A stretch of DNA of 64,000 nucleotides. Source: Candidatus Sumerlaeota bacterium. Lineage in GTDB: Bacteria > Sumerlaeota > Sumerlaeia > MWCT01 > JAUWMI01. Location of the stretch: assembly GCA_030613245.1 (NCBI GenBank), contig JAUWMI010000013.1, positions 20,964 to 84,963 on the forward strand, in the 5' to 3' direction. Below, in pieces: positions 7,702-16,129 of the stretch. The position numbers and the translations under genes are program-made. The notes below the pieces were generated by a model. It was given only the letters and a program-made list of their open reading frames with translations. It made no database searches and had not been told where the DNA came from. How positions within the stretch are numbered: position 1 is the stretch's first letter; each line of letters starts with the position of its first letter.

Positions 7702-8895
7702 CTAGAACTCGACGGTGTTAAAGTAAATACCGCCGTCGCCACCGTCAAGGGCATTGGAGCTCCAGATCACGTACGCCGTACTGGTGCCCTGGACAGCTAC
7801 CTGAGGATGGGAATAAAAGAGAGGTTCACCATTGGAGGCCATAATACTGGGCGAGAACTCTTCGCCATTGCCCTGAAGAACAAAGACCTGGTTACCGTAA
7901 AGCGTATCACCACACCAGCAGATGTAGATCGTTCCGTCCTCAGCAATGGTCCCGCTCGGCAACCGATTTGGGCGTACAGGATTATCATCTGCTATTCGTC
8001 CTTCACCCAGGGTCTCGGAATCCTGGACTCCCAGAAAAATCCGCTCGCCGGACCGCTCTGCATCATACCAGAGCCCGAAAAACTTCGCGTCATCATCCGC
8101 CAGAATATAAGGCAACCGATTCGCGGCCATGCGGTCGAAATCCGCAATCGCCTCAGACACCCAACTGAAGTTGCCAATGTGAAAACTCGCTTTGCGCAAT
8201 ACAAAGTCCGTATTTATGGCTTCATACCAGACCAGGCATGGTATCTCAAAAATAAAGATTTCAGGATAGAGATTGTAGTGGTCAGCCTGTCTACCGGCTA
8301 CCACGCTGATTGCGAAATCACCCCCACGGTTCTGCGTGGCACACAGAATGTCATAATCCGTGCCCCGGCCCTCCTGCCAGGCAATCAACACCCGCGTATC
8401 CGGCGCAACCGCAATCACCGGAAATTCACTGTTGCGATCGCTATTAGGATTAATCCCCCCTTGAACAATCCACTCCTGCCCAATACGGTAGGCATACATC
8501 ACGGTTGTGCGCTCGCCATCTGTCCCCACCGGCTGTTTCCTTACCCATACAATGTGGGGATTCCCTTTGATGTCCAGGGCAATAGCCGGATCAATATCAT
8601 CAACATCCGCAACCTGATTGAGCATGAGCTCCTCTTGCCACTCGCCATCGCGGTTTTCACGGAAGAAGATGCGTGAGTGCCGCTCGTACAGGCCCTCCCA
8701 TACCGCATAAACTCGGCCATCTGCTGTAACAGCTATCTTAGGATTGGTGTTCTGCGTGGAGAGCACACTGATCTTAACTGCCTTTTCCCCGACTTCATTC
8801 TGGGCAAAAAGAGCGCCTCCCGAAAGACAGAGAAATACCGCCAGTGCGAATACTGCACATGCAATCTCTCGATATGTGGCTCGGTATACCATCAT
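7702..8895 (-). CDS. Secreted beta-propeller-like protein (BNR/sialidase-like repeats)
   Basis: ATG 8895 is preceded by GAAGGT at suitable spacing and opens a clear signal peptide, with hydrophobic core C-A-V-F-A-L-A-V-F-L-C-L-S-G-G-A-L-F-A-Q and likely cleavage after F-A-Q. The mature part has repeated blade-like units of the form P-x-I-A-V-x-x-D-G-x-V-x-x-x-W (P-K-I-A-V-T-A-D-G, P-A-I-A-L-D-I-K-G, P-V-I-A-V-A-P-D-T, P-Q-V-A-V-Q-G), which suggests a six-bladed propeller. No catalytic residues were recognised, so the function is unknown. It stands alone, facing a plus-strand gene across a 350-bp gap. Confidence 0.75.
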   Translation of the reverse strand: MMVYRATYREIACAVFALAVFLCLSGGALFAQNEVGEKAVKISVLSTQNTNPKIAVTADGRVYAVWEGLYERHSRIFFRENRDGEWQEELMLNQVADVDDIDPAIALDIKGNPHIVWVRKQPVGTDGERTTVMYAYRIGQEWIVQGGINPNSDRNSEFPVIAVAPDTRVLIAWQEGRGTDYDILCATQNRGGDFAISVVAGRQADHYNLYPEIFIFEIPCLVWYEAINTDFVLRKASFHIGNFSWVSEAIADFDRMAANRLPYILADDDAKFFGLWYDAERSGERIFLGVQDSETLGEGRIADDNPVRPNRLPSGTIAEDGTIYICWCGDTLYGNQVFVLQGNGEEFSPSIMASNGEPLFYSHPQVAVQGTSTAYVIWSSNALDGGDGGIYFNTVEF

Positions 8896-9000
8896 TCTGC
8901 GACCTTCACGAACAATATTATGCAATGCCCTTCCCCGAATGCAAGCCTTTTCTTCCTCTGCAGGGATCAAGCGGGTTTGTTCTAATCCGCAAGTCACCGT

Positions 9001-9028
9001 GTAGAAGCGTTCAATTGAACGTCCCTAC
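9001..9028. repeat. GTAGGG palindromic element, core GTTCAATTGAAC
   Basis: The arms are GTAGAAGC and GTCCCTAC. It lies in the divergent intergenic region upstream of the propeller gene. Confidence 0.75.
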
Positions 9029-9203
9029 CACAATTAATAATTTATAGCATTATGCGAAAAGCGACATCCCTTACTTGACGAGAACTACGCTACGGTAGGT
9101 TAAGACCTTGAGTTTTCAATATTTTGCCGCCTATAATATCACGAAAAAAGACTTGATTGATATGCAAAGACTCTGATAAATATTAATGCACGCATTCAGA
9201 AAA

Positions 9204-9230
9204 GTGGGGCGTTAAATTTAGCGCCTCTGC
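9204..9230. repeat. GTAGGG palindromic element, core near GTTAAATTTAGC
   Basis: This degenerate copy, with arms GTGGGGC and GCCTCTGC, sits 17 bp upstream of the TPR protein start, so it lies in the 5' leader. Confidence 0.6.
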
Positions 9231-9247
9231 AATGGAAAAGAATTCGC

Positions 9248-10102
9248 ATGGCAAAAGGGAAAATCACCAGAAGGCAACTGAAGGAAGACGAAATCCGGAC
9301 CTTCGGGATGAAACTGTACACCTTCATCCGTGAGAACATTCGGTTGTGTCTTATTATACTGGCAGCCTTAGTGGTCGTAATCATCTCTGTAAAGATATAT
9401 AGCTATCGTCAGGATATGGTTCTGCGGGAATCCAACCAGCTGTTCACGTGGGCTATAAATATCTTCGAAAATGGCCTGATGGAAACTGACCAAACGAAAC
9501 GCGAAGCTGAACTGAGGCAGGCAATTGGCTATGCCGAGCAGCTCGTAGACGAATTCCCCAAGTCCAAAGCTGCCCGACAGGCTCGGTACCTTCAGGGAAA
9601 TGCCTACTACTTTATGAGTGATTTCGATCGTGCCATCAGTTCCTTCCAGCACTACATCGACACAGCACAAACCAATGAGGATCGCGCCAAGGGCTACGTC
9701 GCCCTGGGATACTCATTTGAAGACAGATTCTTTTACAATGAACAAGACCAGAGCATCCTGCGCCAGGCTGAAAAGGCCTACGACCAGGCAATCGAGTTAG
9801 GAAAAGAAACTTATATTGAATATCAGGCATTGCTCTGCAAGGCACGTCTGCTGGAACTCCGCTATAAGAATACCGAAGCTATGGAAATCTACGAAAAGAT
9901 TATTGCAGACCGTGAACAGCTTAAACTGAAGATGGCAAAGACCTCTTCTGTTCAGGATTCTGGAACGGACGAGCCGACTCAATGGTCGCAGAAATCCCAG
10001 GCAGAGATGCTCTCGCAGCAGATTAAAATGTTGATGGATCTATTTAGCTTTGCCAAAACTGCCGAGTTGAATCTTGACCGCTTGAAAGGAGAAAAAATCT
10101 AG
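9248..10102 (+). CDS. Membrane-anchored TPR protein (YfgM/BamD-like organisation)
   Basis: A basic N-terminus is followed by one membrane span (L-C-L-I-I-L-A-A-L-V-V-V-I-I-S-V, about residues 33-50) and an outer region of tetratricopeptide-like helical pairs: A-I-G-Y-A-E-Q-L-V-D-E-F-P, A-R-Y-L-Q-G-N-A-Y-Y, A-I-S-S-F-Q-H-Y-I, K-A-Y-D-Q-A-I-E-L and A-M-E-I-Y-E-K-I-I. The topology, one helix then periplasmic TPRs, recalls YfgM, a Sec-translocon/chaperone partner. The match is structural only and the role is unproven. The gene lies just upstream of the riboflavin operon but has its own transcription unit, because a riboswitch separates them. Confidence 0.75.
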   Translation: MAKGKITRRQLKEDEIRTFGMKLYTFIRENIRLCLIILAALVVVIISVKIYSYRQDMVLRESNQLFTWAINIFENGLMETDQTKREAELRQAIGYAEQLVDEFPKSKAARQARYLQGNAYYFMSDFDRAISSFQHYIDTAQTNEDRAKGYVALGYSFEDRFFYNEQDQSILRQAEKAYDQAIELGKETYIEYQALLCKARLLELRYKNTEAMEIYEKIIADREQLKLKMAKTSSVQDSGTDEPTQWSQKSQAEMLSQQIKMLMDLFSFAKTAELNLDRLKGEKI

Positions 10103-10135
10103 CAAGATAGTCAACGCTCTAAAAGACAACACACT

Positions 10136-10250
10136 TTTGGGGACAGGTGGAATTCCGTACCGGCGGTAAAGCCCGCGAGCCTCCACCAGGGGTTGATTCG
10201 GTGCAATTCCGAAGCCGACTGTAACAGTCAGGATGGGAAAAAGCTGTGCA
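10136..10250 (+). ncRNA. FMN riboswitch (RFN element)
   Basis: Conserved RFN blocks are visible in order: GGTGGAATTCCGTACCGGCG, then GTAAAGCCCGCGAGC, GATTCGGTGCAATTCCG, GCCGACTGTAACAGTC and GGATGGGAAAAAG. It binds flavin mononucleotide and stands upstream of ribE-ribBA-ribH. A strong terminator hairpin at 10276-10307 implies transcriptional attenuation when FMN is abundant. Confidence 0.95.
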
Positions 10251-10275
10251 GTCTTAATCCTGTTAAATACGTACG

Positions 10276-10307
10276 ATCCCCAAGAGTGTACGCTCTTGGG
10301 GATTTTT
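10276..10307 (+). terminator. Riboswitch intrinsic terminator
   Basis: An 11-bp perfect stem (ATCCCCAAGAG / CTCTTGGGGAT) with a 6-base loop is followed by TTTTCTC. It lies between the FMN aptamer and the ribE start, the standard place for the expression platform. Confidence 0.92.
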
Positions 10308-10362
10308 CTCCATCAGAGTCAGCTGCCGTCTGTACAATCGGTAGGATATTGCGAGGCGATGT

Positions 10363-11058
10363 ATGTTCACTGGAATTATTGAAGCTATTGGCACAATTGA
10401 ATCTTTCACACTCGGAATGGCCCACAAGGCCAGGCTGGGGCATGCAGGTGCGCGACTGGCCATTCGATGCGATAGCGTGATACCATCAATTGCAGTGGGC
10501 GACAGTCTGGCGATTGACGGTGCATGCCTGACCATCGAAGAGGCGAGGGGCCCTGTGTGCCAGGTGTTCGCGTCCCAAGAAACTCTGGACAGAACAACCT
10601 TAGGCCACAAGCGGCGTGGTGACAGGGTAAATCTCGAACGGCCTCTGAGTATAGACGGCCGGTTCGGCGGGCATATCGTCAGCGGCCACGTTGATGGGGT
10701 TGGCTGTGTTAAATCCATCAAGCTGCAGGGCGAGACCCGCATTGTAACCATCGCTTTTCCTCCCATGCTGCGGCATTTTATCATTTCCAAAGGCTCGATC
10801 TGCATAGATGGGATCAGCCTGACCATCATCAATCTGCATGAGGAAATGTTTAGCGTCTGCATCATCCCGCATACGTGGAAGACCACGACGATACAGTGGA
10901 AAAGGCCTGGAGGTCCGGTCAATCTCGAATGCGACATTGTGGCCAAATACCTGTATGCGTGGACGCATGGAAAGAATGTAGAGGCAGTTCGCGAACTGCG
11001 CCTACAAAAAGGTATGGAGGTGACACGGCAGCTCCTCGAACGGACAGGATTTGTCTAG
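10363..11058 (+). CDS. ribE: Riboflavin synthase, alpha chain
   Basis: It catalyses dismutation of two 6,7-dimethyl-8-ribityllumazine molecules to riboflavin. The N-terminus M-F-T-G-I-I-E-A-I-G is diagnostic. Two lumazine-binding barrels follow: the first has S-I-A-V-G-D-S-L-A-I-D-G-A-C-L-T and the second G-G-H-I-V-S-G-H-V-D-G-V-G ... S-I-C-I-D-G-I-S-L-T. Near the C-terminus a palindromic element (10978-11005) lies in frame and encodes V-E-A-V-R-E-L-R-L. It falls between the conserved A-K-Y-L segment and the final helix ending L-L-E-R-T-G-F, which makes the protein slightly longer than usual. It is the first gene of the riboswitch-controlled operon. Confidence 0.96.
   Translation: MFTGIIEAIGTIESFTLGMAHKARLGHAGARLAIRCDSVIPSIAVGDSLAIDGACLTIEEARGPVCQVFASQETLDRTTLGHKRRGDRVNLERPLSIDGRFGGHIVSGHVDGVGCVKSIKLQGETRIVTIAFPPMLRHFIISKGSICIDGISLTIINLHEEMFSVCIIPHTWKTTTIQWKRPGGPVNLECDIVAKYLYAWTHGKNVEAVRELRLQKGMEVTRQLLERTGFV
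10978..11005. repeat. GTAGGG palindromic element inside ribE, core AGTTCGCGAACT
   Basis: It is in frame at codon 206 of riboflavin synthase and encodes V-E-A-V-R-E-L-R-L, nearly the same peptide as in the kinase and BatD. The arms are GTAGAGGC and GCGCCTAC. Confidence 0.85.
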
Positions 11059-11065
11059 GACGCCT

Positions 11066-11094
11066 GTAGGGGGCGTTAAATTTAACTCCCCTAC
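11066..11094. repeat. GTAGGG palindromic element, core GTTAAATTTAAC
   Basis: It lies 8 bp after the ribE stop, in the ribE-ribBA spacer, with arms GTAGGGGGC and TCCCCTAC. Confidence 0.8.
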
Positions 11095-11135
11095 TTTTGC
11101 TGTGCGCCAGAAGTACCGAATATAAGGAGGAGTAC

Positions 11136-12374
11136 TTGCATCGTATGATCGGATCAGTTGAAGAGGGCATTAAAGAATTCCAGGCCGGCAAAATGCTGAT
11201 CATGGTGGACGACGAGAATCGCGAGAACGAGGGTGACCTGGTGATTGCGGCATCATTCGCTGATGCGAAGGCGATTAACTTCATGGTGACGCACGGGCGC
11301 GGGCTCGTTTGTCTCCCGGCCACGCCCCAGCGTCTGCGCGAGCTCGATCTGGCTCCCATGGTTCATTATAACACGGCCAAAATGGGCACAAATTTCGCAG
11401 TCTCGATTGATGCGAGTGACCAGACCACTACCGGCATTTCCGCTGCAGATCGCGCAGAAACCGTTCGCGTGTTTATTGACCCGGCAAGCAAGCCTTCAGA
11501 CCTCGCGCGACCTGGCCACGTTTTCCCCCTGGAGGCTAGAGAGGGTGGTGTGCTTCAACGAGCAGGCCATACTGAAGGGGTTGTGGATCTGGCACGTCTC
11601 GCACGTCTCTACCCAGCAGGAGTGCTCTGCGAAATCTTAAATGACGACGGCACGATGGCGCGCTTGCCTGACCTGGAAAAGATGGCCGTAAAGTTTGGCT
11701 TGAAAATCGTCACCATCAAAGACCTCATCGCCTATCGCATGCGGAAAGAAAAACTGGTGCACCGGGTCGCCTCAACAAAGATCCCGAATAGGCATGGCAT
11801 CTGGGACCTTCATCTCTACGAGGATAGCATAAGTGGAGAGACGCATATTGTGCTGGCCATGGGCAACATTGCAGAAAGCGAGAGTGTGCTGGTGCGTGTC
11901 CATTCGCAGTGTTTTACCGGCGACACGCTCGGTTCGCTCCGTTGTGATTGCGGGCCGCAATTGGACAAAGCAATGGAAAAAATTGCCGCAGAAGGCCATG
12001 GCGTGATCATCTACCTTCAACAGGAAGGCCGCGGAATTGGCTTAAAAAATAAACTCATTGCCTATGAGCTACAGGATCAGGGCAAAGACACTGTAGAAGC
12101 GAATGAAGCCCTTGGATTTCAACCTGATTTGCGCGAGTACGGAATTGGAGCGCAGATTCTAGCTGATCTCGGACTGCACAAAATACGCCTTATGACCAAT
12201 AATCCAAAGAAATTGATCGGCCTCGCAGGCTATGATCTTCAGGTTGTGGGTCGTGTGCCGCTCGTGATCCCCGAGCATGAGTATAATAAAGACTATCTAC
12301 GCATTAAAGAGGAAAAATTGGGCCATATTTTTAAAGACGATCTCAAGGAGGAGACAAATGGTAAAGACGATTGA
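11136..12374 (+). CDS. ribBA: Bifunctional 3,4-dihydroxy-2-butanone-4-phosphate synthase / GTP cyclohydrolase II
   Basis: It supplies both early precursors of riboflavin. The RibB half (about residues 1-205) shows [12 protein letters not shown] and R-A-G-H-T-E. The RibA half has the zinc-site cysteines in [11 protein letters not shown] and R-C-D-C-G, then Q-E-G-R-G-I-G-L and T-N-N-P-K-K. The consensus ribosome site AAGGAGG (11124-11130) best fits TTG 11136; ATG 11145 is the alternative start, at rather long spacing. It is the second gene of the FMN-riboswitch operon and overlaps ribH by 17 bp. Confidence 0.96.
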   Translation: MHRMIGSVEEGIKEFQAGKMLIMVDDENRENEGDLVIAASFADAKAINFMVTHGRGLVCLPATPQRLRELDLAPMVHYNTAKMGTNFAVSIDASDQTTTGISAADRAETVRVFIDPASKPSDLARPGHVFPLEAREGGVLQRAGHTEGVVDLARLARLYPAGVLCEILNDDGTMARLPDLEKMAVKFGLKIVTIKDLIAYRMRKEKLVHRVASTKIPNRHGIWDLHLYEDSISGETHIVLAMGNIAESESVLVRVHSQCFTGDTLGSLRCDCGPQLDKAMEKIAAEGHGVIIYLQQEGRGIGLKNKLIAYELQDQGKDTVEANEALGFQPDLREYGIGAQILADLGLHKIRLMTNNPKKLIGLAGYDLQVVGRVPLVIPEHEYNKDYLRIKEEKLGHIFKDDLKEETNGKDD

Positions 12375-12840
12375 AGGGAATCTCACGGCCAAAGGACTAA
12401 GAGTCGCTCTTCTCGCCAGCCGGTTTAATGAATTCATTACTGCCAAACTTCTTGATGGGGCTCTCGATTGCCTGCGCCGCCATGAAATCAGCGAAGATGA
12501 TGTGACAATCATCTGGGTTCCAGGTTCGTTCGAAATTCCCTATCTCGCCTCCAAGCTCGCGAAAACCAACGATTACGATGTCATTATCGCTCTGGGCGCC
12601 GTAATTAAGGGCGATACGGAACACTATCACTACATTGCTACAGAAGTCACCAAGGGCATCGCGACCATCTCGCTGCAGACCGGTGTCCCTGTCATCCTTG
12701 GTGTGCTTACCACCGATACTATTGAGCAGGCCATTGAGCGTGCTGGCACCAAGGCAGGGAACAAAGGCTTTCAAGCAGCCCTCTCAGCTATTGAAATGGC
12801 GAATCTATACAAAGCTATTGAAGTGCGGTCCAAAAAATAG
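12358..12840 (+). CDS. ribH: 6,7-dimethyl-8-ribityllumazine synthase
   Basis: It condenses the ribBA product with the pyrimidine intermediate to give lumazine, the substrate of rib[30 protein letters not shown] (catalytic His), G-V-L-T-T-D-T and K-G-F-Q-A-A are all present, and the 160 residues are standard. ATG 12358 is chosen because AAGGAGG precedes it within the end of ribBA. No ribD gene is present here, so the deaminase/reductase step must be encoded elsewhere. Confidence 0.97.
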   Translation: MVKTIEGNLTAKGLRVALLASRFNEFITAKLLDGALDCLRRHEISEDDVTIIWVPGSFEIPYLASKLAKTNDYDVIIALGAVIKGDTEHYHYIATEVTKGIATISLQTGVPVILGVLTTDTIEQAIERAGTKAGNKGFQAALSAIEMANLYKAIEVRSKK

Positions 12841-12849
12841 CCATCCCTT

Positions 12850-12877
12850 GTGGGGGCGTTCAACTGAACGAGCGCCC
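12850..12877. repeat. GTAGGG palindromic element, core GTTCAACTGAAC (degenerate)
   Basis: It lies 10 bp after the ribH stop, with left arm GTGGGGGC and a diverged right arm. Confidence 0.6.
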
Positions 12878-12952
12878 ATGCTCTTGGGACGACCGTATGA
12901 GTTTATGTTTGACATGGCGAGTAGAGTTTGAAGAAAATAGGTAAAAGTCACA

Positions 12953-12977
12953 GGAGAAAATCAATTTTCTCCTTTCT
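12953..12977 (+). terminator. Intrinsic terminator after the rib operon
   Basis: The stem GGAGAAAAT / ATTTTCTCC has a 2-base core loop and is followed by TTTCT. It lies 113 bp after ribH and 42 bp before the next gene. Confidence 0.6.
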
Positions 12978-13018
12978 GGCCTGACACTTTATCTCGTAAG
13001 ACGATAAGAGTACGTTCG

Positions 13019-13975
13019 ATGCCCAAGAAAAAATCAGTTCCTGCTCCTCCAGCGGCAATTGCTGCCACCCGGGCAAAGCAACTTCTTGCTGGAGGCGAGC
13101 CACGGTATGCGCTCGTTCGTGAAAACGAAGAAGTGCTTCAGCTTATTACCCTCTTCTACAAAGCGGTGCTGCGTTTCAAGGATCTCTACGGACGCTATAC
13201 CACTGAACACCACCTGACGTTTGAGGATCTCGATGATTTTATCGAAGCCAACCTGCGCGGGATTAAGGACATAGCCCACAAGCTCTTCCGCACCAGCACC
13301 CGCTCGGAAAGCGATCAGATTCTCCAGATCTGCTTCGATATGTACTTTGGCTCTATGTTCCACATCCTGCTCAAGGCCAAGGAGAACCTGCGCCTTCAGG
13401 AGAACTACAACCTGGAGAGCATTGAGCCAGCGTTGACAGAGCGCCTAAGCACTCATGCCAGGAACAGTGTCTCGGGCAGTGTAATGGAACTCTTTCAGTA
13501 TCTCAAGGAAGACTACCTCCAGGGGAAAAAGGAACTTGAGATTGAGATTCTCAAGACGAGATTTATCTTCGAACGATTGGTAGACCTATTTCAAGATATT
13601 GTACACATCTATGCCAAAAACCCAGACATTATCCGTAAGCTCTATTTCGAGGAATCGTTATTTCGGGAAGTCTATCCTGATGGGGGACTGGAGCGCTTTT
13701 TCGCATACGTTTATCCAAAAAACGGGGCGTTAGAAGCATACGTAGTGCTGGGGTTTGATTTCATTCGCTCAGGGCACGAGGTCGAGGCGCTAAAGGTCTT
13801 TAAGCGAGGCTACGAGCTGACGAAGCGCGATGGAGCGGCGTGCAAAAAGTGGGACTCCCTCTTTAAGACTTATAAACAAAAGGCCTTTACCGTGTATCCG
13901 ACAGGAACACCGCAGGCCCAAAAGATTTCCGATCTCACCGCCTCGATTGAAACACGTCTATGTTCGGCCCCCTGA
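13019..13975 (+). CDS. Hypothetical cytoplasmic helical protein
   Basis: I do not recognise the family. The 318 residues are charged and predicted helical, with no signal peptide or membrane span. The N-terminus is Lys/Pro/Ala-rich. The C-terminal part (A-Y-V-V-L-G-F-D-F-I-R-S-G-H-E-V-E-A-L-K-V-F-K-R-G-Y-E, shown residue by residue) looks like one TPR-type helical pair. It follows the rib operon terminator and precedes a pentapeptide-repeat protein, with a palindromic element between them. No function is proposed. Confidence 0.6.
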   Translation: MPKKKSVPAPPAAIAATRAKQLLAGGEPRYALVRENEEVLQLITLFYKAVLRFKDLYGRYTTEHHLTFEDLDDFIEANLRGIKDIAHKLFRTSTRSESDQILQICFDMYFGSMFHILLKAKENLRLQENYNLESIEPALTERLSTHARNSVSGSVMELFQYLKEDYLQGKKELEIEILKTRFIFERLVDLFQDIVHIYAKNPDIIRKLYFEESLFREVYPDGGLERFFAYVYPKNGALEAYVVLGFDFIRSGHEVEALKVFKRGYELTKRDGAACKKWDSLFKTYKQKAFTVYPTGTPQAQKISDLTASIETRLCSAP

Positions 13976-13978
13976 GTA

Positions 13979-14006
13979 GTAGGGACAGATTATAATCTGT
14001 CCCTAA
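13979..14006. repeat. GTAGGG palindromic element, core AGATTATAATCT
   Basis: This near-consensus copy, with arms GTAGGGAC and GTCCCTAA, begins 3 bp after the preceding stop codon. Confidence 0.85.
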
Positions 14007-14042
14007 ATCCGTCGCCACCAGTAGTTGGCTTAAGAGGTGCGC

Positions 14043-15035
14043 ATGTCAGATTGGGAATGGCTGCAGGAACTGATTCGGGCAACGCAGCAGAGTGATGGCG
14101 TCGAGCGTTGGAATGGCCGCATTGCCAAGGAGCGTGAGAAAAGCCCAAACCACGTCGTTGATCTCTCCAAAATGAATCGCGAAATGATTCATCTGGAGGG
14201 ATTTGATCTACGCCGTATCGTATTTTCCGGCTCAAGCATAGACTATGCGACAATGAACGGGTGCGACCTGAGACAATCGAATTTCACGGGTGTCCAGCTG
14301 CAAAGCGGCTCGCTGCGCAAAGCTAATCTGGCAAACGTGAGCTTCGAGAATGCGATGCTCTGCCACACCCATTTCGACGAAGCGCTCATGGGCCCGACGA
14401 AATTCACCGGTGCAGATTTGCGTGGAACCTCCTTTGCCAAATGCAACTGCACGAAAGCAATTTTTAGAAATGCCAACCTCTCCGGCGCAGTGTTTCAGGA
14501 AGCCGTGTTGAACGGCATGGATCTCAGTAGCTGCTCCTTGCAGGAAGCCAGAATGATCCTCTGTGAGGCAAACCGGGCAAAATTCCTGGGGCGAAAATTG
14601 GTCAACAATAGCTTCCAGCAGTCGCAGCTTGTCGAGGCCGATTTTACTGGCTCCCAGATGGTTGACGTCACTTTCCAGAAGGCCATTCTGCGCTCTGCCT
14701 GCTTTGCCAATACTGACCTTAACAATGTTTCGTTCCAGGACGCTGATCTCAGCAATGCGGACTTTAGTGGTGCTACGCTGACAAAGGTTCTTTTTGCCGG
14801 TGCTATTCTTCATGGTGTGAAATTCGACGGGGTCGCGCTGGACGGTGCAGTCTTTTTCATCGGCGATGGCCCTAAGCTAGAGCCTCTCAAAAAATGCAGT
14901 AACCCGGCTCGAATGTCCGCCGAGGTAGTGGAAGCCCTTGCCATAGCGCCTAAACGTAAGGCTCATCTTAAGACCCTACTCGGTTATGTGCCGGAAGGTG
15001 GCCTGTTAAGGAAATTCTTTCCGAAGCGACGCTGA
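14043..15035 (+). CDS. Pentapeptide-repeat protein
   Basis: From about residue 50 to 275 the sequence is built from five-residue units of the A(D/N)Lxx/F type (D-L-R-Q-S-N-F-T-G, A-D-L-R-G-T-S-F, A-N-L-S-G-A-V-F, A-D-F-T-G-S, A-D-L-S-N-A-D-F-S-G-A). These form a right-handed quadrilateral beta-helix. The ends are non-repetitive, and the C-terminus is basic (F-F-P-K-R-R). ATG 14043 follows AGAGGT at good spacing. Such proteins range from DNA mimics to scaffolds; nothing here identifies a partner. Confidence 0.85.
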   Translation: MSDWEWLQELIRATQQSDGVERWNGRIAKEREKSPNHVVDLSKMNREMIHLEGFDLRRIVFSGSSIDYATMNGCDLRQSNFTGVQLQSGSLRKANLANVSFENAMLCHTHFDEALMGPTKFTGADLRGTSFAKCNCTKAIFRNANLSGAVFQEAVLNGMDLSSCSLQEARMILCEANRAKFLGRKLVNNSFQQSQLVEADFTGSQMVDVTFQKAILRSACFANTDLNNVSFQDADLSNADFSGATLTKVLFAGAILHGVKFDGVALDGAVFFIGDGPKLEPLKKCSNPARMSAEVVEALAIAPKRKAHLKTLLGYVPEGGLLRKFFPKRR

Positions 15036-15248
15036 GAGCACCCCTCAAACACTCTTGCCCTGTATGGATTCGTCATGTTGAACATCCATTGCCCCGTAAC
15101 GGTCAAAAGCATTTGACTTCACCAGGAGTGCGTGATTACATTGATACTGGCTGCGTGCTTGATACCATTATGTTCTAATGGCTTTGGCTCTTGTATTTGT
15201 CAGGGTTCAACATTTTATTTTGACACGAAGTGAAATTCCGGAGGATCG

Positions 15249-16013
15249 ATGGGCGCAGGAAAACCAATTCGACTGATCGTTGCAGATATTGATGGCTGCC
15301 TGATCCCAGGCCAGGGCGAGACCTTTGACCTGGAAATCTTTCAGGCGGTGCAAGAGGTCAATCGGCAGGCCCAGTCTGATTCGCATATTCCCGCCATAAC
15401 GCTTTGCTCGGGTCGTCCGCAGCCTTACGTCGAAGCCATAATCCAGCTGTGCGCTACCCCCTATCCGGTGGTGTGCGAAAGTGGTGGTGTGTTCTACTCA
15501 TTGAAAGGTCGGTACCTCGAAGTTCATCCCAATTTCGATAGTGCAACACAGAATGCACTTCGTGCAATCACCATTGCAGCAAAGACTCAATTGGCTGATC
15601 GCCTGCCAGTGGTGATTGAACCAGGAAAGATTACGCAGCTAACGCTGATCCCCATAGCGCCGTTGACTGTCGAGGAAATTTTACCTACGGCACAGCAAAT
15701 TCTGCAGACCTCAAATGGACTCTACAGCTTTGACCATACATCAATCTGTATTAACTTCTCCCCTCGGACAATCAACAAGGGAGTCGGACTGCAGTGGCTG
15801 GCCGAGAAAACCGGAATCCGTACCGACGAAATGGCTGGAATCGGTGATGCGCCAGCTGATCGAGATTTTCTCGAGCTCGTTCAGTTGGCCGGGGCAGTAC
15901 AAAACGCCGCAGAGCCAGTGACGCAGATCGCACACTATGTATCGCCTTACGCGTACGGCCGCGGTGTGCTTGATTTTGTCCACTATTGCATCGCGCAAAA
16001 CAAGCGACTGTGA
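15249..16013 (+). CDS. HAD-superfamily (subclass IIB) phosphatase
   Basis: The nucleophile motif D-I-D-G-C-L-I opens the domain (residues 13-19). The motif II-like segment is T-L-C-S-G-R-P, the conserved lysine is in T-I-N-K-G-V-G, and the acidic metal-binding motif is G-I-G-D-A-P-A-D-R-D-F. The length (254) and alpha/beta cap place it with Cof-type or sucrose-phosphate-phosphatase-like enzymes. The substrate cannot be read from the sequence. A strong ribosome site (GGAGGATCG) precedes ATG 15249. A half-copy of the palindromic family lies just downstream at about 16018-16040. Confidence 0.85.
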   Translation: MGAGKPIRLIVADIDGCLIPGQGETFDLEIFQAVQEVNRQAQSDSHIPAITLCSGRPQPYVEAIIQLCATPYPVVCESGGVFYSLKGRYLEVHPNFDSATQNALRAITIAAKTQLADRLPVVIEPGKITQLTLIPIAPLTVEEILPTAQQILQTSNGLYSFDHTSICINFSPRTINKGVGLQWLAEKTGIRTDEMAGIGDAPADRDFLELVQLAGAVQNAAEPVTQIAHYVSPYAYGRGVLDFVHYCIAQNKRL

Positions 16014-16129
16014 CCCAGTAGGGGTTCAGAATTTTGAACAGCAACAACCGTTCTTAAAACTTCTGAGGCGTTGCACAAGTCAGTATAAAGGGTTCTAGTA
16101 CTTACGCCAAACCAGGGCACTTAAACACA

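Noticed and set aside
10193..10480. Open reading frame overlapping the riboflavin leader
   Set aside because: It covers the FMN aptamer and terminator and runs into ribE in another frame, with no ribosome site.
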